Positions 1 through 7,871 of a stretch of DNA of 64,000 nucleotides are shown here, piece by piece. Each line of letters begins with the position of its first letter. Position 1 is the stretch's first letter. The stretch spans positions 1 through 64,000 of the forward strand of contig NZ_JAHKRM010000023.1 in NCBI RefSeq assembly GCF_019396345.1, given 5' to 3'. A program made the position numbers and the translations under genes. Under the pieces are notes generated by a model, which saw only the letters and a list, made by a program, of their open reading frames with translations, did not search any database and was not told the origin of the DNA. The DNA is from Nonomuraea guangzhouensis. GTDB lineage: Bacteria > Actinomycetota > Actinomycetes > Streptosporangiales > Streptosporangiaceae.

Positions 1-78
1 TGCGTCCTTGGGCTCCTTGCGTGCCACCGCGGTGTCCTCTAGGTCGATCTCCGTCGATGCCTGGATCACAGTACTCAT
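1..78 (-). CDS. 5' end of an unknown gene, cut by the left edge
   Basis: An ATG at 76-78 on the minus strand opens a frame that runs off the window after 26 codons. An AAGGAG ribosome site lies at 89-94, ten bases upstream, which makes the start convincing. The visible peptide is short, acidic in the middle (EIDLED) and polar; no family can be named from it. It sits directly next to the left end of the IS605-type element, so its upstream region has probably been altered by that insertion. Confidence 0.45.
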   Translation of the reverse strand, partial: MSTVIQASTEIDLEDTAVARKEPKDA

Positions 79-152
79 CAGGTGCGTTCTCCTTGATCAG
101 GAGTTACACCGAAAACCGTACAGTCCCGACACGCCGAATTGGGCAACGGAGT

Positions 153-173
153 CCTTCATGCGAGGGATGAAGG
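153..173. repeat. Left-end hairpin of the IS605-type element
   Basis: A perfect 7-bp stem (CCTTCAT and ATGAAGG) with a 7-base loop lies just beyond the end of tnpA. In this transposon group TnpA recognises subterminal hairpins in single-stranded DNA, so this is the expected left-end recognition structure. Confidence 0.6.
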
Positions 174-215
174 CCCACGCGGGAGTGCCTTCTGGGGTGC
201 GAGTGTGTCCGAATC

Positions 216-530
216 TTAGTGGGTGGGTCGGTCCTGGTTCTGGATGTACCTGCTGACGGTGGCGTGGTTGGCTGCGCCGGTTGAGCCCGCGTAGTAGGAG
301 CGGGACCAGAGATGTCCGTCCCATAGGTGCTGGCGGACGTGGTCGTCGGCGCCGTTGAACTGCATCAGCTCGCATCCGAAGTCGGCGCAGACGTTGTTCA
401 TGATCTCTTCGCAGCGAGTCAGCATCGGCTGCGTGAAGACGTTGCCACGGTATTTGGTGACAAAAACGATGTGGACACTGAGTTCGTGCACCCAGTGTCT
501 TCCCTTGCGTATATCGGGGTTTTGCTCCAT
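216..530 (-). pseudogene. tnpA: IS200-type Y1 transposase TnpA with internal deletion
   Basis: The N-terminal part (VFVTKYRGNVFT, LTRCEEIM) and the C-terminal part (LWSRSYYAG, then YIQNQ with the catalytic tyrosine) match IS200/IS605 TnpA. The product has 104 residues instead of about 135-140. The missing stretch falls directly after DDHV, where the family reads HVHLLV. The second histidine of the HUH metal-binding motif is therefore gone (HVR remains), together with about 35 residues of the core. The deletion keeps the frame. The protein should be unable to cleave DNA. The start at 530 gives the family-like N-terminus MEQNPDIRKGRH. Confidence 0.8.
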
Positions 531-554
531 GACACCAAACGATACGATCACAGT

Positions 555-1868
555 GTGGAGCGAGTTGAACACAAACGTGCGCACGTCGCGCGCCTGGAGC
601 TGAACAAACGGCAATCAGCCGTCTTGGACGCTCAGGCGCACACCGCGCGTGCCGTGTGGAACCTGCTCCATGAGTTCGCCACCTTCCGCCAGGGCCGCCT
701 CGCGTCGTTGAAGGAGTGCGACGCGGCGATTCGGCAGGCTCGCCACGAGATCGAGTGGTTGGGGCAGCTGCCCGCTCAGGCTGCGCAAGCCGTCTTGAAG
801 ACCTATCGGCAGGCGTGGGTGAACTTCTTCAACCCCGACCACCCGGCCGAGCGGCCGACGTTCAAGGGCCGGCTCGGGTCCTGGATGGCCGTGGATGTCC
901 CTCAGGCCCGCGACTTGCACATCACTCGGATCAACCGCAGGTGGGGTGCGGTGAACTTGCCCAAGGTCGGGCGGGTGAGGTTCCGGTGGACAAAGGACCT
1001 GCCGGGCGTCATCAAGGGCGGACCGTCCGGGAGGGTCACCGGGGCTCGCCTGGTGAAAGACGCCCACGGATGGACCATCGCCTTCCGTACCGAGCTGGTC
1101 GTATCCGCCCCCGTCCCGCACACCGGGCCGAAGGCCGGCATGGACCGAGGTATCGCAGTCGCCCTCGCTCTGTCGAACGGGGAGCACCTTCGGCACGGCC
1201 CGTGGCTGTCCAGCGGGCAGCGCGAGCGGCTGTTGCGTCTGGAGCGCAAAAGCGCCCGTCAGCGTGCCGCCCGCAAGAAAGGCGGCCCGGTCTCCAACCG
1301 GGAACGCCGCACCTACGACCAGATCGCCCGGCTCCGCGCGACAGCCAAGCGCCGAGCCGTCGACTGGCAGCATCAGAACACGACTGACCTCGCGCGGCGG
1401 TTCAGCGCGATCGTGGTCGAAGACCTGAACATCACCAACATGATGGCCTCGGGGTCTGGGACCGTGCAGGGGCCGGGGGTCAACGTCGCCCAGAAGCGGG
1501 GCCTGAACCGCTCGATCGCAGGCCAGGCGTGGGGCCGAACGGTGACGTTCCTGACCTACAAGAGCGCCGAGCGCGGCGGTCTGGTCGCCCAGGTCCGCCC
1601 GCACGGCACCAGCCAAGAGTGCCACCGCTGTCACACCACGACTGCGGGATCACGCGAAACGCAGTCGCGGTTCGTGTGCAAGAACCTGGCGTGCGGATGG
1701 ATCGGCAACGCTGACACCAACGCCGCCCGAAACCAGCTTCATCGGTACAACTCTGCCGCCGGATGGGCGGTCACAGGACGTGGAGACTCCGGGATGCCGG
1801 GGCCTGTGAAGCGTCAAGCATCCTGTCCCAGAGTCTCGCCCGCATCCGCGCTGCGAGCTGCTGCGTAA
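555..1868 (+). CDS. tnpB: TnpB, RNA-guided nuclease of IS605 group
   Basis: The protein has 437 residues and is full length. It carries the RuvC-like active site: D197 in GMDRG, E289 in VVEDLN and D387 in NADTNAA. A zinc ribbon (CHRC, then CX4C) lies between the last two. TnpB proteins use an RNA derived from the right end of the element to cut DNA, which helps the transposon persist. GTG at 555 is the chosen start, since it gives the usual short basic N-terminus before RAHVARLEL; 24 bases separate it from tnpA. All catalytic residues are present, unlike in the neighbouring TnpA. Confidence 0.88.
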   Translation: MERVEHKRAHVARLELNKRQSAVLDAQAHTARAVWNLLHEFATFRQGRLASLKECDAAIRQARHEIEWLGQLPAQAAQAVLKTYRQAWVNFFNPDHPAERPTFKGRLGSWMAVDVPQARDLHITRINRRWGAVNLPKVGRVRFRWTKDLPGVIKGGPSGRVTGARLVKDAHGWTIAFRTELVVSAPVPHTGPKAGMDRGIAVALALSNGEHLRHGPWLSSGQRERLLRLERKSARQRAARKKGGPVSNRERRTYDQIARLRATAKRRAVDWQHQNTTDLARRFSAIVVEDLNITNMMASGSGTVQGPGVNVAQKRGLNRSIAGQAWGRTVTFLTYKSAERGGLVAQVRPHGTSQECHRCHTTTAGSRETQSRFVCKNLACGWIGNADTNAARNQLHRYNSAAGWAVTGRGDSGMPGPVKRQASCPRVSPASALRAAA

Positions 1869-1916
1869 GCAGCACAGGAATCCTCCACATTTATTTATGC
1901 GGAGGAGCACGTCAAG
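1739..1916 (+). ncRNA. Right end with predicted omega (guide) RNA region of tnpB
   Basis: In TnpB systems the guide RNA scaffold is made from the 3' end of tnpB plus the right end. Here the segment includes a GCTGCTGCGT(A)AGCAGC stem near 1856-1873 and the terminal hairpin near 1890-1906. Blocks of it are conserved at 52204-52379 in a second element remnant. The guide would start directly after position 1916. Expression is not shown by sequence; the call rests on family knowledge and on the two-copy conservation. Confidence 0.6.
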
Positions 1917-1917
1917 T

Positions 1918-2046
1918 CCCGGTCCTCGCCACACCCGGCCCGTCATCGCCAAGGCCCTCAGCCGATGGGGACACCTCCTCCAGCCCATCGTCCTGATCGC
2001 GCTCGGCCTGCTCATCCTCATCCAAGGCGGCGCCTTCGGCCTCTAG
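1918..2046 (+). pseudogene. 3' remnant of a CadD-family cadmium-resistance transporter
   Basis: The frame ending with TAG at 2044-2046 reads RPVIAKALSRWGH and then a hydrophobic helix ending in LILIQGGAFGL. This is the characteristic C-terminus of CadD-type cadmium transporters. Only about 42 codons remain. The homology stops exactly at the right end of the IS605-type element, so the rest of the gene was probably lost at that junction. No start codon or ribosome site is left. Confidence 0.55.
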
Positions 2047-2052
2047 CCTGCG

Positions 2053-2340
2053 CGGCGGTGCGACGCGCGACCGGCGAGGTCGTCGCCGCGACGGTGAGCA
2101 CCGTGCGGACCGGTGATGGCCCAGCGGCGCGACAGCACGACACCGCGGTGCTCCCCGCACCGGCGGCGCGGGCTCGCCCGCTGGATCAAGGCCGAGCAGA
2201 CCCTGCGGTTGCACGGACGTTTTCCACACATAGATACCGTCACCACCACCGTCAACCAGCAGAACCTGGCGATGATCGCGGTGAATCAAGCCCTGAGTTA
2301 CCGAACGGTTTTTGAACGGCTCCTCATCGAGTCTTCTCGA
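2053..2340 (+). pseudogene. Truncated, frameshifted GNAT acetyltransferase
   Basis: Two frames join into a GNAT C-terminus: TGEVVAATVST ... QHDTAVLPA in one frame, then HRRRGLARWIKAEQTLRL ... NLAMIAVNQALSYR in the next. The acetyl-CoA loop (HRRRGLARW) and the final helix-turn are recognisable. The frame changes near 2158. The N-terminal half is absent. Together with the CadD fragment this fills the 400 bases between the insertion element and the next intact gene. Confidence 0.5.
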
Positions 2341-3454
2341 AGCGTTCGGGACGGAAGTCCTTCAGGAGCGGGTGCCTGGCGCCGGTGAGCACTTCGTACG
2401 CGGTGAGCTCGCCCGTGATGAGCCCCAGCGTCGCGCCCGAGTGGGTGAACGCCACATGGCACCCGGGCACCGCCTCGAGCTCACCGAAGACCGGCTGGCC
2501 GTCCCCCGGAATGGGTTTGCGCCCGAGCTTCCACGAGGCCGCCTCAAGCGAGATGTCACCGTCGAGCAGGGCGGATGCTTCGGCGACGAGCTCCTTGACG
2601 TAGATCTCGTCGATCGAACAGGTGCCGTCCTCGTGCTCGACGATGTGATCTTCGTACCAGCTGTGGTCGATCGCGAACGTCGAGCCCGGATTGGGGCGCA
2701 TCGCCGCGCGCGGAGTGTTCAGCACCGTCGTGACCTCGGTTGCGACCGGTTCGGTGATGACGAGCATGGACAGCGGAGACCCGTCGGGGATGTCCACGCC
2801 GAGGTCCGCGAGCACGGCCGGGGTCTGCGCGCCGCAGGCGACCACGACGGCGTCACCGCGCCATGAAGTGCCGTCGGCGCCGGTCACTCCGCGCGCGCGG
2901 CCGTCCTGCACCGTCACCGAGCAATGCCCGGCGCCGGTGACGATCTGGCCCCCGCGGTGGACCAGTTCGTCCGCGAGCTCCTGGATCAGGTGGGGGAGGG
3001 ACACCCAGCCCTCGCCCGGATTGTGGATCGCGAGTTGCCCGCTCGGCCCCGCCTGGACGCCGCCGGCCCGCCGGCCGACGTCCGCGCGGTCGACGAGGTG
3101 TGACTCGTAGCCGTTCGCGACTTCGTGCGCGTGCTGTGCGCGGGCCGCCTCGGTTCTGTCAGGGGTCGGCCACCACAGGCCGCCGTCGAAGCGCAACCAC
3201 TCCCGGGCCGGGTCGGCGGCGAACAGGGTGCGATAGCGATCGATGCCGGCCAGACGCAGGAGATGGTACGAAGGGGACCGCGTCCCCGCCGAGTTGAGCC
3301 AGGACAGCGAACGCCCCGACGCCCCGCTGCCCATCTCCGCCTCGGTGACCAGGACGACTTCGGCGCCGCCGCGTACGAGATGCACGGCGGTGGACACGCC
3401 GAGGATGCCGCCGCCGAGGACGATGACCCGTTGAGCCGCGCTCTGGTCTGTCAT
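2324..3454 (-). CDS. FAD-dependent oxidoreductase, D-amino-acid oxidase/glycine oxidase-like
   Basis: The 376-residue protein opens with a Rossmann FAD motif (VIVLGGGILGVSTA) and has the DAO-fold hallmarks: GSGASGRSLSWLN after the first half-barrel and a C-terminal ATLGLITGELTAYE segment. Such enzymes oxidise the C-N bond of amino acids or related amines in the cytoplasm. The start at 3454 has GAGGAG five bases upstream, better than the GTG at 3466 that lies inside that ribosome site. The gene follows a flavin monooxygenase by about 50 bases on the same strand and is probably co-transcribed with it. The substrate cannot be deduced. Confidence 0.75.
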   Translation of the reverse strand: MTDQSAAQRVIVLGGGILGVSTAVHLVRGGAEVVLVTEAEMGSGASGRSLSWLNSAGTRSPSYHLLRLAGIDRYRTLFAADPAREWLRFDGGLWWPTPDRTEAARAQHAHEVANGYESHLVDRADVGRRAGGVQAGPSGQLAIHNPGEGWVSLPHLIQELADELVHRGGQIVTGAGHCSVTVQDGRARGVTGADGTSWRGDAVVVACGAQTPAVLADLGVDIPDGSPLSMLVITEPVATEVTTVLNTPRAAMRPNPGSTFAIDHSWYEDHIVEHEDGTCSIDEIYVKELVAEASALLDGDISLEAASWKLGRKPIPGDGQPVFGELEAVPGCHVAFTHSGATLGLITGELTAYEVLTGARHPLLKDFRPERFEKTR

Positions 3455-3504
3455 GTGACTCCTCACTTCTTCGAGCAGGCCTTCGAGCAGGCGTGAGCCA
3501 CTCG

Positions 3505-4884
3505 CTACACCATCGCCAAATAATCAGCGAGCTCTTCCGCCGAAGAGGTCGAGATCCCCACATACCCATCCGGCCTGATCAGCGTATGGCGCGCGTCGCC
3601 ATACGGCTCGGCCGGCTCGTACGCCCGCACCTCCGGCCCATTCACCACAAGAGGTGCGGGATCCGGCGACAGCAGCGTGAAATGCGTCCCCCGCAACAGG
3701 TCGAACATCCGCGCCTCACTCCCGTCGGCCAGCCGCACCCGGCCGTCCGGCACCCGGTCCCCGCCGCGCCGGGCCAGCGAGCCGCCCCGGTAGCTCACCA
3801 GCAGCTGATGGGTCTCCTCGTCGCGTTTGTAGGACTTCTTGTCGTGCAGGTCGGTGCTGAGGCCGAGCACGCGGGCGGCAACCGGCCGGCGTTCCTCCTC
3901 GTACGTGTCGAGCAGCGCCTCCGGCGCGCCGGCCAGCACCCGGGCGAGCTTCCAGCCCAGGTTGTAGGCGTCCTGTACGCCGGTGTTGAGCCCCTGCCCG
4001 CCCGCGGGCGAATGCACGTGGACGGCATCCCCGGCGAGAAAGACCCGGCCGGACCGGTAGCTGTCGGCCAGGCGGATGTTCACCCGATAGAGGGACGACC
4101 ACAGCAGCTCGGTGATCCGAACTCCGCGCAGCATCGACCGTTCGGCGAAGAGCCGCTGGAAACCCGACAGCGTCTGGTCCGGAACGACGCCCGGCTTCAG
4201 CGGGGCGAGCAACTGGAAGGTGTCGGTGCCGGCCATCGGGTACAGCACCACCATCCCCTTCCCAGGCCGGAACCAGACATGGATGTGCTCCCGCCCGAGC
4301 CCCTCGACCCGCACGTCGCCGAGGACCATCCGCTCCTCGTCCCGGGTCTCCCCGGCGAAACCGATGCCGAGCGCCTTGCGTACGAAGCTCTTGCCGCCGT
4401 CGGCCGCGACCAGGTAGTCCGCCCGCAGGCTCATCCCGGTGCCCAGCCGGGCCGTCACCCCGCCCGCGTCCTGCTCGAACCCGGTCAGCGTGACGCCCTG
4501 CTCCACCTTCCCGCCCAGCTCGGCCAGCCGCTCGCGCAGCACGGCCTCGGTGCGCCACTGCGGGTGCATCATCACCATCGGGTACGGCACCGCGTCCGTG
4601 GGGGCGGTGAGCTTGTGCATCCGCCCCTGGTACACCGGCACCCTGCCGATTCTCACCCGCAGCGGCGGATAGAGCGTCGTGGCCGCCAGAACCCGGTCGA
4701 TCACTCCCAGATCATCGAAGATCTCCTGTGTACGCGGCTGCAGCCCCTTGCCCTTGGAGCCGCCGGAGGGCTCCGGCGCCTGCTCCACGATGCGGCAGTC
4801 GACTCCGCGCCTGGCCAGATCCACGGCGAGGGTGAGCCCGGTGGGTCCGCCGCCGACAATGAGGACGTTCGTCTTCTCGGTCAT
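3505..4884 (-). CDS. FAD-dependent aromatic monooxygenase (class A)
   Basis: This 459-residue protein belongs to the PHBH/PheA-TfdB-like flavin hydroxylases. It has the FAD motif GGGPTG near the N-terminus, the DG motif (AADGGKSFVRKALG) in the middle and the GD motif (FLAGDAVHVHSPAGGQGLN) after it, followed by a thioredoxin-like C-terminal region. Such enzymes hydroxylate aromatic or polyketide substrates, or inactivate antibiotics such as rifampicin, using NAD(P)H and oxygen. No biosynthetic cluster is next to it, so a catabolic or detoxifying role is as likely as a biosynthetic one. Confidence 0.8.
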   Translation of the reverse strand: MTEKTNVLIVGGGPTGLTLAVDLARRGVDCRIVEQAPEPSGGSKGKGLQPRTQEIFDDLGVIDRVLAATTLYPPLRVRIGRVPVYQGRMHKLTAPTDAVPYPMVMMHPQWRTEAVLRERLAELGGKVEQGVTLTGFEQDAGGVTARLGTGMSLRADYLVAADGGKSFVRKALGIGFAGETRDEERMVLGDVRVEGLGREHIHVWFRPGKGMVVLYPMAGTDTFQLLAPLKPGVVPDQTLSGFQRLFAERSMLRGVRITELLWSSLYRVNIRLADSYRSGRVFLAGDAVHVHSPAGGQGLNTGVQDAYNLGWKLARVLAGAPEALLDTYEEERRPVAARVLGLSTDLHDKKSYKRDEETHQLLVSYRGGSLARRGGDRVPDGRVRLADGSEARMFDLLRGTHFTLLSPDPAPLVVNGPEVRAYEPAEPYGDARHTLIRPDGYVGISTSSAEELADYLAMV

Positions 4885-4981
4885 GCTGCGACCGTGCCAG
4901 CCCGTACTGCCAGATCTCTGTCAGCATCATGCCCGCCGCTGTCATCGCCCATCGGAACACCGGCTTTGAGATACTTCGCCC

Positions 4982-5359
4982 ATGTCCTCCGGCGTGTTCT
5001 CCGTGATCGCGATCCTCTTTGTCGTCCTCTATCTGACGTGGACGATCGTCGCGAACCTGCCCCGCCGAGACCGGGCGACCTCGCACCGGCTGGCGGACCG
5101 CACGGGCGTGGTCATCTACTGGAGGCCAGGCTGCAAGTACTGCATGCGGCTGCGCATGCGCCTGCGCTTCACGCCGCTGCGCTACGCCGAGGTGAACATC
5201 CGGCAGGACCCCGAGGCGGCGGCGTTCGTCCGCTCGGTCGCGGACGGGAACGAGACCGTGCCGACCGTGACCGTGGCCGAAAAGGCGATGGTGAACCCGT
5301 CGAAGCAGCAGGTGCTGGAAGCGGTCAAGACGTACGCCCCGCACCTGGCCGGGGAATGA
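4982..5359 (+). CDS. Membrane-anchored mycoredoxin/glutaredoxin-like protein
   Basis: Residues 5-25 form one membrane helix. The rest is a glutaredoxin fold with the redox motif CKYC near residue 51 and the cis-proline segment TVPTVTV near residue 104. The motif NPSKQQVLEAV at the end is typical of actinobacterial mycoredoxins, which reduce mycothiol mixed disulfides. The anchor suggests action at the inner face of the membrane. It is divergent from the monooxygenase (98 bases apart) and convergent with the next gene. A GGCCGG/CCGGCC inverted repeat at 5347-5369 may end transcription on both strands. Confidence 0.75.
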   Translation: MSSGVFSVIAILFVVLYLTWTIVANLPRRDRATSHRLADRTGVVIYWRPGCKYCMRLRMRLRFTPLRYAEVNIRQDPEAAAFVRSVADGNETVPTVTVAEKAMVNPSKQQVLEAVKTYAPHLAGE

Positions 5360-5372
5360 CGAACCGGCCCTC

Positions 5373-5945
5373 TCAGGACTTCTCCCTGCGGAAATAGGCC
5401 TTCGCAGATGGAACTGCCAGCAGGATGACAACGAGCAGCGAACCCAGGGTCGTCAGGGCGAGCTTCCCGATGTTCGCGGGAAGGAGCCAGCCGGGCATGA
5501 CGTGCACGGCCGCGTCGACCATGGCCCGCACGTCGATGCGCGCCAGCACCGGGTCACCGGAGCTCTTGAAGGAGGATTCGAGGACCTGAGCGGTGAACAC
5601 CTGGCTGGGCACGATGACGCAACCAGCGACGAAGAGGATCGGCTGCAAGATCCAGGACAGGATCCGGCCGATCCGGTTCCCCTTCAGGTTGAGCAGCGCC
5701 AGGGTCGTCAGGACCAGGGCGATTCCGAGGGCGAGCGGTATTTCCGCGAGGTTCGACCCGAAGCTGATGCCGTGCTCGGCCAGGACGGCCGCGGGAAGAC
5801 CCTGCCGTACGACCTCGGCCTCGGCCGCCGCCTGAGCGCCGGCCCCGTAGAAGAAGACGATGACGGATCCGCCCAGGAAGGGCACGGCGGTCAGCAGTTG
5901 CAGCGTCGCCGCGAAGACGACACTACGCGGAGCTGGATTGATCAT
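5373..5945 (-). CDS. Membrane protein of unknown function
   Basis: The 190-residue protein has about four hydrophobic helices: near residues 8-32, 68-85, 95-118 and 150-180. It has no motif I recognise. The coding start faces a TetR gene across an intergenic region holding three copies of a palindrome, so it is very likely the target of that regulator. Small membrane proteins in this arrangement are often drug- or stress-inducible, but that is inference. Confidence 0.65.
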   Translation of the reverse strand: MINPAPRSVVFAATLQLLTAVPFLGGSVIVFFYGAGAQAAAEAEVVRQGLPAAVLAEHGISFGSNLAEIPLALGIALVLTTLALLNLKGNRIGRILSWILQPILFVAGCVIVPSQVFTAQVLESSFKSSGDPVLARIDVRAMVDAAVHVMPGWLLPANIGKLALTTLGSLLVVILLAVPSAKAYFRREKS

Positions 5946-5981
5946 GGCGTAACCCCGTTTCGAGTGCCGTCAACACGCGAC

Positions 5982-6050
5982 TTGAACACTGTGCAAGTAG
6001 CGTAGAACATCACTTGAACACTGTGCAAGTAGCACTCGAACACTGTGCAA
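5982..6050. promoter_or_regulatory. Three-copy palindromic operator between membrane gene and tetR
   Basis: The palindrome TTGAACACTGTGCAA occurs at 5982-5996 and 6014-6028, and with one change (TCGAACA...) at 6036-6050. Each copy reads TTGnACA-C-TGTnCAA. Centre spacings are 32 and 22 bp, close to three and two helical turns, so bound dimers would lie on one face of the DNA. The array lies between divergent genes, as expected for a TetR autoregulatory operator. Confidence 0.75.
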
Positions 6051-6071
6051 GACATGGCCTATCCTGGGAAC

Positions 6072-6761
6072 ATGCCGCGCGACACGCTGACCCGTGAGCA
6101 GATCGTCCGGGCCGCCATCGAGATCCTGGACACCGAAGGCGTGGACGGTCTGAGCATGCGGCGCCTCGGCACCCGGCTCGGCTCCGCCGCGACGGCCGTC
6201 TACTGGCACGTCAAGAGCAAGGACAATCTCGTCGTACTCGCCGGCGACGAGGTGTGGGCCGAGGTCGAACTCCCCGACCCCGGCGAGGTCGGCTGGCGCA
6301 CGGCGGCCACGGCGATGGCCAACGACACCCGCGCGATGATTGCCAGACACCCGTGGCTCGTGACGGCCATGAGCACCCACCTCATGTACGGCCCAGGCAA
6401 GGCACGCCGTGACGACCACTGCCTCGCCGTCTTCGAAGCAGCCGGGTTCGTCGGCGTGGACGCGGACAACGCCAGCAAAACGGTCCTCACGTACGTTCTC
6501 GGCACAGCCCTCAGCGAGGTGGCCGAGGCCGCCTGGCGAGCCCGGCTACGCCGCAACGGCGGCAACGAGGAGGAGCAGATGCGGGACGCCATGACCCAGG
6601 CGAGCGAGATCGCGATGCGCTTCCCGCGGCTCCGCGCCCGTCTCGAAGCGTGGGAGGAGGCCGACGCGGCCGCACCCCCCGACCAGAGCTTCGAACTCGG
6701 CCTCCAAGCCATCCTCGACGGCCTCAAAGCCCAGCTCACCACCCGGGCCACGCCCATCTGA
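6072..6761 (+). CDS. TetR-family transcriptional regulator
   Basis: The N-terminus has a TetR helix-turn-helix (LTREQIVRAAIEILD, then MRRLGTRLGSAATAVYWHVKSKDNL). It is followed by a ligand-binding domain of the TetR_C type found in tetracycline-repressor-like proteins. The start at 6072 is preferred over an ATG/GTG further upstream because those would lie in the third operator copy. At 229 residues the length is normal. It most likely represses itself and the divergent membrane protein through the operator array at 5982-6050. Confidence 0.8.
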   Translation: MPRDTLTREQIVRAAIEILDTEGVDGLSMRRLGTRLGSAATAVYWHVKSKDNLVVLAGDEVWAEVELPDPGEVGWRTAATAMANDTRAMIARHPWLVTAMSTHLMYGPGKARRDDHCLAVFEAAGFVGVDADNASKTVLTYVLGTALSEVAEAAWRARLRRNGGNEEEQMRDAMTQASEIAMRFPRLRARLEAWEEADAAAPPDQSFELGLQAILDGLKAQLTTRATPI

Positions 6762-6919
6762 GCCATCGCAGCGGTAGAAGCGTCTCCCCGGCCTGACCAC
6801 CGCCCCGGGAATGTCAGTGCGATCGCCTGACATCACCAAGAGGTCGGCACTGCGCCCCGCCCCTTTTACACCGGATTCCGGACGCCACCTCGGTTCTCGG
6901 TCAACCGGGCATGGCCGCA

Positions 6920-6975
6920 GAGGCTTTCTTGGGGTTGAACGCGTGTATCCACAGTCCCGCCGCTCAGACGATCGA
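6920..6975 (-). pseudogene. Fragment of a phosphotransferase 3' end (copy 1)
   Basis: About 55 bases match the coding strand of the phosphotransferase gene at 9344-10324 near its 3' end (GLW-x-AFN-x-KKAS in translation). It is in the same orientation as that gene and as the second fragment at 8292-8490. The remaining parts of the 6762-7012 gap show no gene. Confidence 0.5.
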
Positions 6976-7012
6976 GCAATTGTCAATACTTGTGGATCGG
7001 TGGTGAGGGTTG

Positions 7013-7375
7013 TCACGCCTCGCTGTCTTGGCGGTCCTTTTCGGCAAGTAGCTGACGGAGTCGTTTGATCTCGGCGATCGGACGAGGGATATCTTGGCGG
7101 GCATTCGCGATGAACTGGGCGTTCTCATCCCAGCGTGCGTTGGCGACGTTGACGTAGCGAGGTTGCTGGATGAGGGTTGCGGCCACGATCTCGTGATGAT
7201 CGAAGTCCGGCCAGCGTTCACCGTGGCCGGTGTCGGGAACGGTACTGATGGCCACGAGGTTCATGGCGTCCTTGTCGTCGAGATTCCGGCTGAACCACGG
7301 CCCTGGAGTTGCCTCCTCGGCCAGTTCTTCAATCGCAGCCAGTTCCTCATCGGTCAGTGGCTCGTGGGTCGTCAT
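7013..7375 (-). CDS. Small hypothetical protein, phage/accessory type
   Basis: The 120-residue protein is acidic at the N-terminus (DEELAAIEELAEEATPGPWF) and ends with a helix (WDENAQFIANARQDIPRPI, EIKRLRQLL). Proteins with the TPGPW ... FIANAR pattern are common in actinomycete phages and accessory regions, where some are annotated Ea22-like, but no activity is known. It lies inside a block bounded by phosphotransferase 3' fragments, together with a toxin-antitoxin pair, which supports an imported origin. Confidence 0.6.
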   Translation of the reverse strand: MTTHEPLTDEELAAIEELAEEATPGPWFSRNLDDKDAMNLVAISTVPDTGHGERWPDFDHHEIVAATLIQQPRYVNVANARWDENAQFIANARQDIPRPIAEIKRLRQLLAEKDRQDSEA

Positions 7376-7559
7376 TAGGATGCTCGCTTTTCACGTTCGA
7401 TCAGGCACCCCTTCACAAAGCGGGATCCGGCGGGGACCAGGGCGACAAGGTGGGGCGCGTTGACCGCACGCCTTGTCTCGACACCATTATCGGATGATCC
7501 CGGAAGGTGCCCCCCTTCCTGGCAGATCCACAGGTTTCGATCATTCTTCGGCGCATCTT

Positions 7560-7871
7560 CTAGCCGAGTATGAGCTTCTCGTCGCCGAAGTCGGCGACTA
7601 TTTCTAGCTTGCCGCCAAGGGCAGCGACATACGCGGCGAGCGTGCTTAGTTCGGTTCGATCGATCTGCCCTCGTTCGATTGCGCTAACACGGGCTTGGCT
7701 GATTCCCATGACTCCAGCCAGTTCCCGCTGGGTGAGGTGGCGGCGCTTGCGAGCCTCCGCGAGGCGATGGGCCCGCTCTTCGGCCAGCATCCGGCCACTG
7801 CGACGTGCGACCTCAGCTTCGTCTTCAGGGCCGATCAACTCGCTTCGCAGGTCGTTCCAGTCAACGCTCAT
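7560..7871 (-). CDS. XRE-family antitoxin (HigA-like)
   Basis: The 103-residue protein has a helix-turn-helix at about residues 40-85 (LTQRELAGVMGISQARVSAIERG). It follows a HigB-like toxin gene and overlaps it by 11 bases. The toxin-first order is typical of HigBA pairs. The C-terminal tail (ALGGKLEIVADFGDE) is the usual end of this antitoxin group. It should bind the toxin and repress the shared promoter upstream of 8217. Confidence 0.8.
   Translation of the reverse strand: MSVDWNDLRSELIGPEDEAEVARRSGRMLAEERAHRLAEARKRRHLTQRELAGVMGISQARVSAIERGQIDRTELSTLAAYVAALGGKLEIVADFGDEKLILG

Larger units (their letters stand above)
105..1916 (+). mobile_element. IS200/IS605-group insertion sequence, tnpA broken, tnpB intact
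   Basis: Divergent tnpA (216-530) and tnpB (555-1868) are framed by a subterminal hairpin on the left (CCTTCAT/ATGAAGG, 153-173) and a hairpin on the right (TCCTCC/GGAGGA, about 1890-1906) that ends in GTCAAG at 1911-1916. This is the organisation of IS605-type single-strand transposons, which lack terminal inverted repeats and target duplications. The left boundary is only approximate. Because TnpA has lost part of its HUH motif, the element probably cannot move by itself. Confidence 0.75.

Noticed and set aside
2324..4884. Natural-product gene cluster around two FAD enzymes
   Set aside because: No synthase, carrier protein or tailoring set lies nearby.
3493..5397. Long plus-strand frame over the flavin monooxygenase
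   Set aside because: It is rich in Arg/Pro/His shadow composition and overlaps two well-supported genes on other frames.
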